In this document: piece by piece, positions 17,285 through 25,696 of the stretch
Position numbering within the stretch: the stretch's first letter is position 1
How the letters are laid out: each line of letters begins with the position of its first letter
NCBI RefSeq assembly: GCF_014200435.1
Contig: NZ_JACHBR010000001.1
Location: 4,433,501-4,497,500, forward strand
DNA from: Sphaerisporangium krabiense
GTDB taxonomy: Bacteria; Actinomycetota; Actinomycetes; Streptosporangiales; Streptosporangiaceae
DNA: 64,000 nt
Reading direction: 5' to 3'
Program-made: the position numbers and the translations under genes
Notes under the pieces: generated by a model
Databases searched by the model: none
What the model was told of the DNA's origin: nothing
The model's input: the letters and a program-made list of their open reading frames with translations, nothing else

Positions 17285-18790
17285 TCAGGAGGCTTTGAGA
17301 GAGTCCAGTACGCGATCTATCACCGCGGTGTCCAAATTGTCCGGAATCGAGGCGTACATCAGCGTAGGTCGCCGCCCCTGCCCCTGGTCGACCAGCAGGT
17401 AGAACGCCTGCTCCTTGCGGAACTTCCAGCCGCTCTTCTTGGCCGCTTCCGTGAAGTCCATCTCCAGCCGGATCAGCCACGCCTTCTTGCCGCTCACCTC
17501 CATGGCCGTCTCCTTGACGACCTTGCGCTTGTGCGGCGGCGCGTAGAAGACCCGGTCATATGTGATCATGACCTGGCCGACCGTGTTGCGCAGGTCGTCC
17601 GGGCCCGTGTACTCGAAGATCTCCGGGAGCGGCGCGGTCGACACCTGGCCCACCCAGTCGTGGTCCTCGCCGTCGTAGTTCTTCTGGGAGGTGATCTCAT
17701 AGCCGCTGGTCCACTGCGGGAACCGTTTGTCGGCCGGCCCGCTGCCGTTCCATTCCTGCCAGCTCGGCACCCGCCAGTCGTCACCCGGGTAGGTGTACGA
17801 CAGCCCGGTGCGCGGGTCGGAGATCACGCCGTCCTTGGGCGTGGGCAGGACGGTGGGGAAGTCGGTGGTGCTGGGACTCGGCTCAGGCGTGGGCGTCGTC
17901 TCCAGCGGAGGCGTGATCTGCGGGTCCGAGGGCTCGATCGTCTCGCTCGGGGCAGGGGTGTTCACGGCCACCGGGGTCTCGTCGCCCCGCCGGACGAGGG
18001 TGACGCCGATCACCAGGGCCACCACCAGGAGGATCACCAGCGCGCCGCCGCCGAGCACCCACGGCAGCGTGTTCTTCTTCGCGGGAGGCGGCGGGCCGCC
18101 GAACTCCGGCGCGGAGAACTGCGCGGTCGCGCCCGGGGCCTGCCCGCCCCACTGCTGCTGCCCCGGCCCGCCGTACGGCGCTCCCGGCCGGGCGAACTGG
18201 TCAGGCTGCGCGTACGGACCCGGCTGGCCCGGCTGTCCGGGTTGTCCGTACTGGCCGGTCCCGGGAGGGGGGAACTGCCCTGTTCCTGCCCCGGGAGGGG
18301 CGTACTGAGCGGTGCCCTGCGGGCCCTGGCCGTCCCCCGGTCCCTGCTGCCCCCCGTACGGCGACCCCTGCGGCAGGAACTGCGGCCCCGTCCCGCCCTG
18401 GGGCCCCGCGCCCTGCGGTCCCTGGCCGCCCGGCGGCGGCGGTGGAGGCGCCTGGTGCGGCCCCGTCTGGGGCTGCGGGCCTCCGGGCGGGGTCTGCGGC
18501 CCTGTGCCGGGTTGCCCCTGCGGCCCCGTGCCGGATTGTCCGGGCTGTCCGTGCGGCCCCGTGCCGGGCGAGCCCTGCGGTCCCGTGCCGGGACCTGGCT
18601 GGGGTGACGCGCCGGGTCCCGACTGTGCCGCCTGGCCCGGCTGCGCCCACTGGCCGGTGGACACCGGCCCGCTCTGCCCCGGGGAACTCTCCAGCGGGTG
18701 GGTGGCATCGGTCCACTGCGTGCCATCCCACCAACGCAGTTGGGGGGTTCCGTACGGGTCGGGGTACCAGCCGGCGGGGGTCTGCGTCAT
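17285..18790 (-). CDS. DUF2510 membrane protein with long Pro/Gly/Gln-rich linker
   Basis: A 501-residue single-pass protein. It opens with a DUF2510 domain (PAGWYPDPYGTPQLRWWDGT), then about 200 residues of Pro-Gly-Gln repeats, a membrane segment (LPWVLGGGALVILLVVALVI, near residue 245), a Thr/Pro-rich stalk and a roughly 170-residue extracytoplasmic domain (LSYTYPGDDWRVP onwards). DUF2510 is common in actinobacterial membrane proteins and has no fixed function. It is third in the kinase-pseudokinase operon, 85 nt after the pseudokinase stop, so its cytoplasmic linker is a candidate phosphorylation target (inference). Confidence 0.82.
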   Translation of the reverse strand: MTQTPAGWYPDPYGTPQLRWWDGTQWTDATHPLESSPGQSGPVSTGQWAQPGQAAQSGPGASPQPGPGTGPQGSPGTGPHGQPGQSGTGPQGQPGTGPQTPPGGPQPQTGPHQAPPPPPPGGQGPQGAGPQGGTGPQFLPQGSPYGGQQGPGDGQGPQGTAQYAPPGAGTGQFPPPGTGQYGQPGQPGQPGPYAQPDQFARPGAPYGGPGQQQWGGQAPGATAQFSAPEFGGPPPPAKKNTLPWVLGGGALVILLVVALVIGVTLVRRGDETPVAVNTPAPSETIEPSDPQITPPLETTPTPEPSPSTTDFPTVLPTPKDGVISDPRTGLSYTYPGDDWRVPSWQEWNGSGPADKRFPQWTSGYEITSQKNYDGEDHDWVGQVSTAPLPEIFEYTGPDDLRNTVGQVMITYDRVFYAPPHKRKVVKETAMEVSGKKAWLIRLEMDFTEAAKKSGWKFRKEQAFYLLVDQGQGRRPTLMYASIPDNLDTAVIDRVLDSLKAS

Positions 18791-18875
18791 GCCCGCCAGA
18801 ATAGTGACAAACGGAGTTATCGCGCATTTGCCTGCGCAAGGTGGTCCCCCCGGTCGCCCGGCAGGACCACCCGCT

Positions 18876-20342
18876 TCAGCACTTGTAGGTGAAGGACGCC
18901 TGGTCGCGCAGCGGGGTGCCCGACCCCGTCGGCGACAGGACGACCAGCCGCGCCGTGTACTTCTGGGTGCCCTCGCCCTTGACCCGCCAGGGGAAGTTCA
19001 GCTCGTAGGTCGTGGCGCCCGAGGGGACCGTGTCGGTCTGCTCGATGGGAGCCTTCCTGTCGCTGCGCCACCACTGGTACTTGATCTGCCCGGCCCCGCC
19101 GTTGGTGGTGACCTTGCCCACGATGTTCACCGTGACGTCGCAGCCCTTCGGCTTCGGCGCGGTGACCTCCACCGCCTCCACCGACAGCGGCGCGGCGCGC
19201 TGCGACCACAGGTACAGGGCCAAGGCCAGGATGGCGAGGAACAGCACGCCCGTGCCGAGCAGGCCGCCGCGCCGCCGCCGCTTGGGCGGCTTGGCGCCCA
19301 GCCGGTCCTTGGCCGCGACGGTGAGCTGCTGCTGCCCGGCCCGCCAGATCTGCGCGGCCGTCGTGTCCGAGGGCACGCCAGGGCCGAAGCGCATCTCGCC
19401 GCCGGTCGTGCCCGCGGCCCCGGCGGGCGTGGTGTCGGGAATCCCGGAGGCCGCCGCCGCCGCGCCGATCGCGGCCGCGTGACCCGGCAGACCCGGAGGC
19501 GGAGCCTGGCCCGACCCGGTGTCCCGGTAGAGCAGGGTCACGATCTCGCCCTCGTCGGCCTGCGGGCCGGTGGCGACCGGCGGCGCGGGCCTGCCGGTCG
19601 GGACGTCCGACGCCGACCACCACTGGAGCGTCCGCACCAGCCGCTCCCGGGTCGTGAACCCGGCGGGCAGCAGCTCGCGGCCGCTCAGCAGGGCGTCGCG
19701 CGCGGCGCTCAGCCCGCGCGACTCCGCCGTGGCCGCCGCGTGCTCCAGCAGGCGGACCGCGTCGGCGGAACCCGCGGCCCAGCCGGACGCGAGGCCCCTG
19801 GCCAGGGCCGCCCACGCCGCGACGTCCCGCTCCGGCGAGGCGTCGCCGCCGTACAGGGCCGTGGCGAGGCCGCGCTCGGCCAGCAGGGCCGTGCCGTCCT
19901 CGCCGACCACCACCGTGCCGGCGTGCAGGGCGCCGTGCGCGAGGCCCGCCGCGTGCACGGCGAGCAGCGTCTGCGCGGTCTCGACCAGGACGGTGGCCGC
20001 GCTGCCCGCGTCGGGCGCGTCCCCGGGCGGGCGTCCCCGCGCGAGGTCGTCCAGCGACGGGATGGCCGGGCGCGCGGTCAGCACCCACACCTCGCCGCCC
20101 GCGGCCACCAGGTCGGAGACCGGCAGCAGGCCGGTGACGCCGTTCTGGGTGAGGTGGCGGTCGGCGACGACCGCCGCCACCACCCGGTCCCGGGCCCCCG
20201 GCCCCGACAGCGCGCGCGGATCGAGCCGCAGCGCGCCGCTGCGGGCGCCGTCGGGGGCCACGGCGTCCACCCAGACGCCCACATCGGAGGCGCGCGAACG
20301 GTCGGCGAGCCGATAACCCGCGATGTTGCCGCCCTCTGGCAT
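18876..20342 (-). CDS. Membrane pseudokinase with extracytoplasmic sensor-like domain
   Basis: A 488-residue protein with a kinase-like N-terminal region. The catalytic loop reads HAAGLAHGALHAGTVVV where active kinases have HRDLKPEN, and the DFG position reads LAERGL, so the catalytic and metal-binding Asp are absent. A basic stretch (KPPKRRRRGG) leads into a membrane segment (LLGTGVLFLAILALALYLW), then about 100 extracytoplasmic residues with two Cys (KGCDVTV and the C-terminal YKC) that could form a disulphide. Its ATG directly follows the TAG of the active kinase gene with no gap, implying coupled synthesis. I infer a regulatory or scaffold partner of that kinase. Confidence 0.78.
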   Translation of the reverse strand: MPEGGNIAGYRLADRSRASDVGVWVDAVAPDGARSGALRLDPRALSGPGARDRVVAAVVADRHLTQNGVTGLLPVSDLVAAGGEVWVLTARPAIPSLDDLARGRPPGDAPDAGSAATVLVETAQTLLAVHAAGLAHGALHAGTVVVGEDGTALLAERGLATALYGGDASPERDVAAWAALARGLASGWAAGSADAVRLLEHAAATAESRGLSAARDALLSGRELLPAGFTTRERLVRTLQWWSASDVPTGRPAPPVATGPQADEGEIVTLLYRDTGSGQAPPPGLPGHAAAIGAAAAASGIPDTTPAGAAGTTGGEMRFGPGVPSDTTAAQIWRAGQQQLTVAAKDRLGAKPPKRRRRGGLLGTGVLFLAILALALYLWSQRAAPLSVEAVEVTAPKPKGCDVTVNIVGKVTTNGGAGQIKYQWWRSDRKAPIEQTDTVPSGATTYELNFPWRVKGEGTQKYTARLVVLSPTGSGTPLRDQASFTYKC

Positions 20343-22052
20343 CTACCGCCGCCTCCGGTGCCGTCCCGCCATCCGCTTCCTCACGAACAGTGTGGCGGGA
20401 ACGGCGCCCGTCGTCACCAGGCCGACGGCGAGAAGACCGGCCGGCACGTCGTCACCGCGGCCGGGCGGCGGGTCCGTGGGGCCGGTGCCCTCGCCGGACT
20501 CGCCCCGTGGCGTCTCGCCGCCGTCGCTCGGGGTCTCGCCCGTCCCCTCGCCGTCGCCGCCCGACCTGGTGGGGGTGGGCGTGGGGGTCGGTGTGGGAGT
20601 GGGGCGGGTGCGGGTCGGCTCCGGCGACGGGGGAGCGGAGGTGGGGGTCGGCGTCGGGGTCGGCTTGGGCCTCGGGGTGGGCTTGGTGCTCACCTTGGGG
20701 TCCTGCGGCTCGTCCTCGGTCGCCGACGGCTTCGGCTTGGGCTTGCCGGTCGGCGAGGCGGGCGCCCCCGGCTTGTCCGGCTTCTTGCTCGGCGAGGGGG
20801 CCTTCGCGGTGGGAGACGGAGCCCCGGTGGGGGCGGCGGCCGTCTGCCGCGGCGTGGTCGGCTGCGGAGAGGCCTCCTCGGACGGCTCCTGCGTGGGCTC
20901 CTCGGAGGGGACCTCGGTGGGGGAGTCGTCGATGGCGGGCTCGGGGCTGCCGTCGGAGGTGACGGTCTCGGCGGGCGCGGGCGTCGGAGTGAGCACGGAG
21001 GTCTGCGCCTGCAGCGAGGTGTCGCCGAGCGAACCGACCAGCACCGCGGTGACGGCGGACACGACCGCCAGCCCGAGCGCGCCGACCGCGATCTTGACGC
21101 TGAGCTTCTTCAGACCGCGCCGGGCGCCGAGGTCGGACTCGGCCAGCGCGGCCCCGCCCTGCGGCGCCGCCTCGCCGAGCGGGAACAGCAGAACGAGCAG
21201 GCCGGCGAGCGCGGCGAGGCGGCGGCGCCCGCGCTCCTCCCAGTCCTGGCCGTACGCCTCGACGGCCACGGCCTCCAGCTCGGCGAGGAACTCGGCGGCG
21301 GAGGCGGGCCGGTCGGCGGGGTGCTTGGCCATGCCCCGCTCCACCAGCCCGCGCAGCGGCGCGGGAACCTGCTCGGTCGGCGGCGGCATCGTCTGGTGCT
21401 GACGCGCCAGCACCAGCGCGTTCTGCGACTGGAACGGCCGGGTGCCGGTGAGGCACTCGAAGAAGACGACGGTCGCCGCGTAGACGTCCGTGCTCGGCCC
21501 CGCCGGGGCCCCGGCCCACTGCTCGGGCGCCATGTACGGCGGGGTGCCCGCGCCGCTCACGCCGTCGCCGACGCGCACCGCGATGCCGAAGTCGACCAGC
21601 TTGCTGTGCCCCGCGCCGTCGATGACGACGTTCTCGGGCTTGAAGTCGCGGTGGACCAGCCCATTGGCGTGCGCGGCGCCGAGGCCGAGCAGCGACCCCT
21701 TGAGCAGGACGAGCGCCGCCTCGGCGCCCGTCGGCCCCTCCGAGCGCAGCATCGCGCGCAGGGAGACGCCGTTGACGAGCTCCATGACGATGGCCGCGCC
21801 GCCGTCGCTCTCGACGTACTCGTAGAACCTCGCGGCGTGCGGGCTGTCCAGCAGCTCCAGCAGCCGCGCCTCGTGCCGGAACCTGATGAGGAAACCGGGG
21901 TCGGAGATGAGGTCGCCGGACAGGTATTTGATCGCGACCGTCGTTCCGTCGGCCTCGTGGCGTGCCATCACGACACGTCCAGAGCCCCCCGAGCCGAGAT
22001 CTCGGATCTCGGTGTATCCGGGGACTTGCCAGGCCCCCATGTGGCCGTCCAA
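20343..22052 (-). CDS. Transmembrane serine/threonine protein kinase
   Basis: About 569 residues. The kinase domain (about 10-265) is complete: glycine loop LGSGGSGRVV, VAIKYL lysine, HRDFKPEN catalytic loop, DFGIAV and APEQ. It is followed by a membrane segment (KIAVGALGLAVVSAVTAVLV), about 170 residues of Thr/Pro-rich stalk with TPTPTP repeats, and a second hydrophobic stretch before a basic C-terminal tail (VRKRMAGRHRRRR). There are no PASTA repeats. TTG 22052 is preferred because AAGGAG lies 6 nt upstream; ATG 22040 is the alternative. It leads an operon with the pseudokinase, DUF2510 protein and perhaps orn. Confidence 0.88.
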   Translation of the reverse strand: MDGHMGAWQVPGYTEIRDLGSGGSGRVVMARHEADGTTVAIKYLSGDLISDPGFLIRFRHEARLLELLDSPHAARFYEYVESDGGAAIVMELVNGVSLRAMLRSEGPTGAEAALVLLKGSLLGLGAAHANGLVHRDFKPENVVIDGAGHSKLVDFGIAVRVGDGVSGAGTPPYMAPEQWAGAPAGPSTDVYAATVVFFECLTGTRPFQSQNALVLARQHQTMPPPTEQVPAPLRGLVERGMAKHPADRPASAAEFLAELEAVAVEAYGQDWEERGRRRLAALAGLLVLLFPLGEAAPQGGAALAESDLGARRGLKKLSVKIAVGALGLAVVSAVTAVLVGSLGDTSLQAQTSVLTPTPAPAETVTSDGSPEPAIDDSPTEVPSEEPTQEPSEEASPQPTTPRQTAAAPTGAPSPTAKAPSPSKKPDKPGAPASPTGKPKPKPSATEDEPQDPKVSTKPTPRPKPTPTPTPTSAPPSPEPTRTRPTPTPTPTPTPTRSGGDGEGTGETPSDGGETPRGESGEGTGPTDPPPGRGDDVPAGLLAVGLVTTGAVPATLFVRKRMAGRHRRRR

Positions 22053-22222
22053 TTCGATCTCCTTATGTGGCCGGGCCCCCACCCTTGACGCGAGAACGAA
22101 GCTTAACGACGACCTGGCGGCTTGAGGTGCCTAAGTCGATATTTGGCATGTTGTCGATGCGATTGTCAGTTATTGCGCGAGATTGCTGGTGACCGGCGGT
22201 GATTGCGAGGACACGACGGCCG

Positions 22223-22882
22223 TCACCCGGCGCCGCCGGGATCGGGGCGGCCGGAGATGTGCGGGGGTACCGGAATCCCCTCTCGCAGCGCCGGATCCGG
22301 CACGGGCTCGCCCCAGGTCGTCCGCAGCGGCAGCACGCCCGCCCACACCGGCAGCGCGTAGTCCTCCTCCTCGTCGCCCGGCGGCCCCTGGCGCATCTTC
22401 ACCGACGCCTCGTCGAGCGGCACGGCGAGCACCGTCGTGGCGGCGAGGTCCTTGCGCGACGGCCCGCGCACCGCGTCCCACTGGCCGGGCGCGAGCTGCT
22501 CGGTGATCGCCCGCAGCGACGCCAGCCGCTCGTCGTCGTCCTCGACCACGCGCGCGGCGCCGAAGATCATCGCGGAACGGTAGTTCATCGAGTGGTGGAA
22601 GACCGAGCGGGCCAGCACGAGGCCGTCCACGAGCGTCACCGTGACGCAGACGTCCCCCGGCCCGGCGGCCGCGCGCAGCGAGGCGGCGCCGGTGGACCCG
22701 TGCACGTAGAGGGTGTCGCCGATCCTGCCGTACCCGGTCGGGATCACGCGGGGCGAGCCGTCCACCACGACCCCGAGGTGGCAGATCAGCCCGGCGTCGA
22801 GGACGGCGTACAGCTCGGCGCGGTCGGTGCGGCCCCGGTCCTTGGCCCTGGTGAGCGTCGTGCGAGTGGTCGTCGAGAGCAT
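22223..22882 (-). CDS. Pyridoxamine 5'-phosphate oxidase-fold flavoprotein
   Basis: About 219 residues of the PNPOx-like FMN-binding split-barrel family. Visible blocks are LICHLGVVVDGSPRVIPTGY, LYVHGSTGAAS and SVFHHSMNYRSAMIFG. It lacks the full substrate-binding set of true PdxH, so vitamin B6 oxidation is not proven. ATG 22882 is chosen. It is divergent from a MocR-type regulator across 104 bp, which suggests that the regulator controls it and that the role touches PLP metabolism. Confidence 0.82.
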   Translation of the reverse strand: MLSTTTRTTLTRAKDRGRTDRAELYAVLDAGLICHLGVVVDGSPRVIPTGYGRIGDTLYVHGSTGAASLRAAAGPGDVCVTVTLVDGLVLARSVFHHSMNYRSAMIFGAARVVEDDDERLASLRAITEQLAPGQWDAVRGPSRKDLAATTVLAVPLDEASVKMRQGPPGDEEEDYALPVWAGVLPLRTTWGEPVPDPALREGIPVPPHISGRPDPGGAG

Positions 22883-22900
22883 GCCGCTACCGTAGGACGG

Positions 22901-22950
22901 AAGTGGATGGTTGTGGACGTCCACTGACGACCACTTCTGAGAGACCACTT
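22901..22950. promoter_or_regulatory. Repeated CCACTT/AAGTGG operator region
   Basis: Between the divergent genes lie AAGTGG (22901-22906), a perfect palindrome GTGGACGTCCAC (22913-22924) and two direct repeats GACCACTT (22929-22936 and 22943-22950) 14 bp apart. Direct repeats of this kind are typical MocR-family binding sites. Confidence 0.5.
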
Positions 22951-22986
22951 TCCCCGAGTCCGCCCCCGAGCCTCCCGGAGACCACC

Positions 22987-24390
22987 GTGCGCGGGTCCGT
23001 CGACCTCCCCCTCGCCCTGGACCGCGCGGCCCCGGTCCCGCTCGCCGTGCAGCTCACCGGACAGCTCCGCGAAGGCGTGCGCACCGGCATGCTCCGCTCC
23101 GGCGAGCGCCTGCCCTCCAGCCGGGCCCTGGCGCGGCTGCTCGGCGTCAGCCGCACGGTCGTGACCGAGGCGTTCCAGCAGCTCTACGCCGAGGGGTGGC
23201 TGGAGGGCCACCACGGCTCGGGTACCTATGTCGCGCACCTGTCCGGCTCCGCGGACCGGGACGGGGCGCCCGCCGCCCGCCGGGAACCGCCGGCGGAGCT
23301 CGACCCGTGGGGCGACGCCGAGCGGCCGCCCGCCGGGGTGATCGACCTGCGGCCCGGACGGCCGTGGGTGCTCGGGTACGACGAGGGCGCCTGGCGGCGT
23401 GCCTGGCGCCTGGCCGGGCTGCGCGCGCCCGCCGCGTACGTCGACCCTTACGGTCATCCCCGCCTGCGCGCGCTGCTGGCCGGGCACCTGCGCAGGGCCA
23501 GGGCCATCCCCGTCGGGCCCGAGAACGTGATGGTCACCCGCGGCACCGGCAACGGCCTCGACCTGGTGGCCGCCGCCCTGCTGCGGCCGGGCGACGGCGC
23601 GGGCGTGGAGGAGCCGGGCTACCGCACCGCCCGCCACGTGCTGGCCGCGCGCGGCGGACGGGTCACGCCGTGCCCGGTGGACGAGCAGGGCGTCGTCGTG
23701 GACGGGCTCCCCGAGGACCTGTGCGTCCTCTACACCACCCCCGCCCACCAGTACCCCCTCGGCGGCAGGCTGCCGATCGCCCGCAGGGAACGGCTGCTCG
23801 CCTGGGCCCGGCGCACCGGCGCCACCGTGCTGGAGGACGACTACGACGGCGAGTTCCGCTACGACGTGGCGCCGCTCCCCGCGCTGTACGGGCTCGACCC
23901 CGAGCGGGTCGTCCTGCTCGGCACGCTGTCGAAGTCGTTGGCGCCGGACGTCGGCATCGGCTGGCTCGTCGCCGCGCCCGCGCTGCTGCGGAAGATCGCC
24001 GCCATCCGGCGCGTGCTCGGCGACCGCACCCCGGGCCCGGTGCAGGAGGCGGTCTCCATCCTGCTGGAGCGCGGCGACCTGGACCGGCACCTGCGGCGCA
24101 TGCGGCTGGAGTACGCGCGCCGCCGCGCCGCCATCGTCGACTCCCTCGGCTCCCGCGCGCGGGGCGACTCGGCCGGCCTGCACGTCTTCCTCGGCCTGCC
24201 CGCGGAGACGGTGGGCCCGCTGGTCGCCGAGGCCGCCGCGCGCGGCGTGCTCCTCGACACGACCGAACGCCACCACCACGGCCCGGTGGCCGCCCACGGC
24301 CTGGTGATCGGCTACGGCTCGGCGTCCCTCGCCGACGTCAGGAAGGCGTGCGAGATCATCCGCGACCTGCTCGGCGAGACCTCCGGCTGA
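22987..24390 (+). CDS. MocR/PdxR-family regulator (GntR HTH fused to aminotransferase-like domain)
   Basis: A 467-residue fusion. The winged HTH is N-terminal (SGERLPSSRALARLLGVSRT and VVTEAFQQLYAEGWL), followed by a fold-type I aminotransferase domain (about 110-460) with YTTPAHQYPLGG, LEDDYDGEFRYD and the PLP-lysine segment LGTLSKSLAPDVGIGW. Such proteins sense PLP or PLP adducts. GTG 22987 has GGAG 6 nt upstream and starts at the conserved domain; an earlier ATG at 22903 would overlap the operator repeats. It is divergent from the PNPOx-like gene and probably controls it and itself. Confidence 0.87.
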   Translation: MRGSVDLPLALDRAAPVPLAVQLTGQLREGVRTGMLRSGERLPSSRALARLLGVSRTVVTEAFQQLYAEGWLEGHHGSGTYVAHLSGSADRDGAPAARREPPAELDPWGDAERPPAGVIDLRPGRPWVLGYDEGAWRRAWRLAGLRAPAAYVDPYGHPRLRALLAGHLRRARAIPVGPENVMVTRGTGNGLDLVAAALLRPGDGAGVEEPGYRTARHVLAARGGRVTPCPVDEQGVVVDGLPEDLCVLYTTPAHQYPLGGRLPIARRERLLAWARRTGATVLEDDYDGEFRYDVAPLPALYGLDPERVVLLGTLSKSLAPDVGIGWLVAAPALLRKIAAIRRVLGDRTPGPVQEAVSILLERGDLDRHLRRMRLEYARRRAAIVDSLGSRARGDSAGLHVFLGLPAETVGPLVAEAAARGVLLDTTERHHHGPVAAHGLVIGYGSASLADVRKACEIIRDLLGETSG

Positions 24391-24397
24391 CCCCGGC

Positions 24398-25627
24398 TCA
24401 GGCCGCCCGGGTCAGGAGGTGGTCGCCCGGCGGAGGCGGGGCCGGGCGCAGCGACTCCACGACGGGCAGCGCCCGCGCCGCGTACAGCGGGTCCACGGGC
24501 AGGACGTGCCGCGCCCACCACAGCGCGACCTCCGGTTCGGGCGACGGCTCGACGAACGCCTCGGCGTAGATGTCGTACGGCGGGTCGTACAGGTAGCCGG
24601 TGGGGACGCCGCGCCGCGCCAGCGCGGCGATCGCCAGGTCGCGGTCCGCCACCAGCAGCGGCACCCGGAACAGCGGCTGGTCGGCGTGCGCCCGCACGCC
24701 TCCCGCCACGGTGGGCAGCTCGGCCAGCCGCGCGACCCCGGCCAGCCTGCGCTCGCGCTCGCGGGGCAGGCGGGCGAGGCGGCGGCCCTGGTACCAGCGG
24801 GCGAGGCCGCCCCGGGCGCGGCGGTAGTCGTGCAGGTCGGCGCGCACCCACGGGTCCAGCGGGGGCAGGCCGTCGTCCCGGCTGCGGGCGAGGGCCTCGC
24901 GCAGCGCGCCCGGCCGCAGGGCGATGCGGTACCCCTCGCGCGGCTCGTCCAGCCCTAACACGCGGGCGGCCCGCATCGCCGGCCGTGCCATGTCCATCCT
25001 CAGGGCGAGGTGGCGGGCCGCCGAGGTGGCGACGGAGAGTAAGTCCTTGCGCAGGGCGCCCGGCTGCAGCAGCAGGTCGCGCCCGCGCTCCAGCACGCGG
25101 CGGTCGGCGGCGCCGTCCACCACCAGCACGCCCCCCGATCCGGCCCCGGCGTGCTTGGACAGGCTGAACACCCCGGCCACGCCGAACGTGCCGAGCGGGC
25201 GGCCGTCGACGGAGGTCTCGGCCGCGTGCGCGACGTCCTCGATCACCACCATGCCCGCCATGGCGCGCAGATCGTCCGGCAGGCCGTACAGGTTCGTGGT
25301 GAGCACCGCGTCCACCGTGCCGAGCAGCGCGCGGACGGCGTCGATGTTGCCGTCCAGGACGGAGATCGGGGCGATCACCGGGATCAGCCCGGCGGCGAGC
25401 ACGAGGAAAAGGATCTCGTCGGCCGAGATGGGCGACATGAGCAGGCGCTGCCCCGGGGTGCACCAGTGGCGCAGGGCGAGGTACAACCCGAGCCGGTTGG
25501 AGGGGAGGTACACGCTTTCACGGCCCGTGCGCGCCGTGAGGATCTTCTCGGGGCTCACCGCTCCCTCTTCCGTCGCACCGCCGCGGTCCGCCACCGCCCC
25601 GACGGTCAGAGCAGAAAGGTAGCGCAT
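24398..25627 (-). CDS. DegT/DnrJ/EryC1/StrS-family aminotransferase-like protein
   Basis: A 409-residue fold-type I PLP protein of the sugar-aminotransferase family. VVIEDVAHAAET carries the Asp that binds the pyridine nitrogen, and FSLSKHAGAGSGG carries the candidate PLP lysine. Substrate would be a keto-sugar nucleotide, giving an aminosugar for the adjacent polysaccharide locus (inference). The start ATG 25627 has no ribosome site. It lies 69 nt after the CelD/FemAB-like gene on the same strand and its stop is 7 nt from the MocR stop. Confidence 0.8.
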   Translation of the reverse strand: MRYLSALTVGAVADRGGATEEGAVSPEKILTARTGRESVYLPSNRLGLYLALRHWCTPGQRLLMSPISADEILFLVLAAGLIPVIAPISVLDGNIDAVRALLGTVDAVLTTNLYGLPDDLRAMAGMVVIEDVAHAAETSVDGRPLGTFGVAGVFSLSKHAGAGSGGVLVVDGAADRRVLERGRDLLLQPGALRKDLLSVATSAARHLALRMDMARPAMRAARVLGLDEPREGYRIALRPGALREALARSRDDGLPPLDPWVRADLHDYRRARGGLARWYQGRRLARLPRERERRLAGVARLAELPTVAGGVRAHADQPLFRVPLLVADRDLAIAALARRGVPTGYLYDPPYDIYAEAFVEPSPEPEVALWWARHVLPVDPLYAARALPVVESLRPAPPPPGDHLLTRAA

Positions 25628-25696
25628 GCGATGGCCGGGGGACGCGCGTCGGCGTGAAGCCGTCCGCCGCCGGTCACCTCGCCCGGCGGGCGCGTG

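Noticed and set aside
20343-20480. Sortase sorting signal at the C-terminus of the kinase
   Set aside because: A hydrophobic stretch and basic tail are present, but no LPxTG-like motif precedes them; a second membrane segment is the safer call.
18312-22088. 1258-codon plus-strand frame
   Set aside because: Antisense shadow of the DUF2510, pseudokinase and kinase genes; no domain is recognisable.
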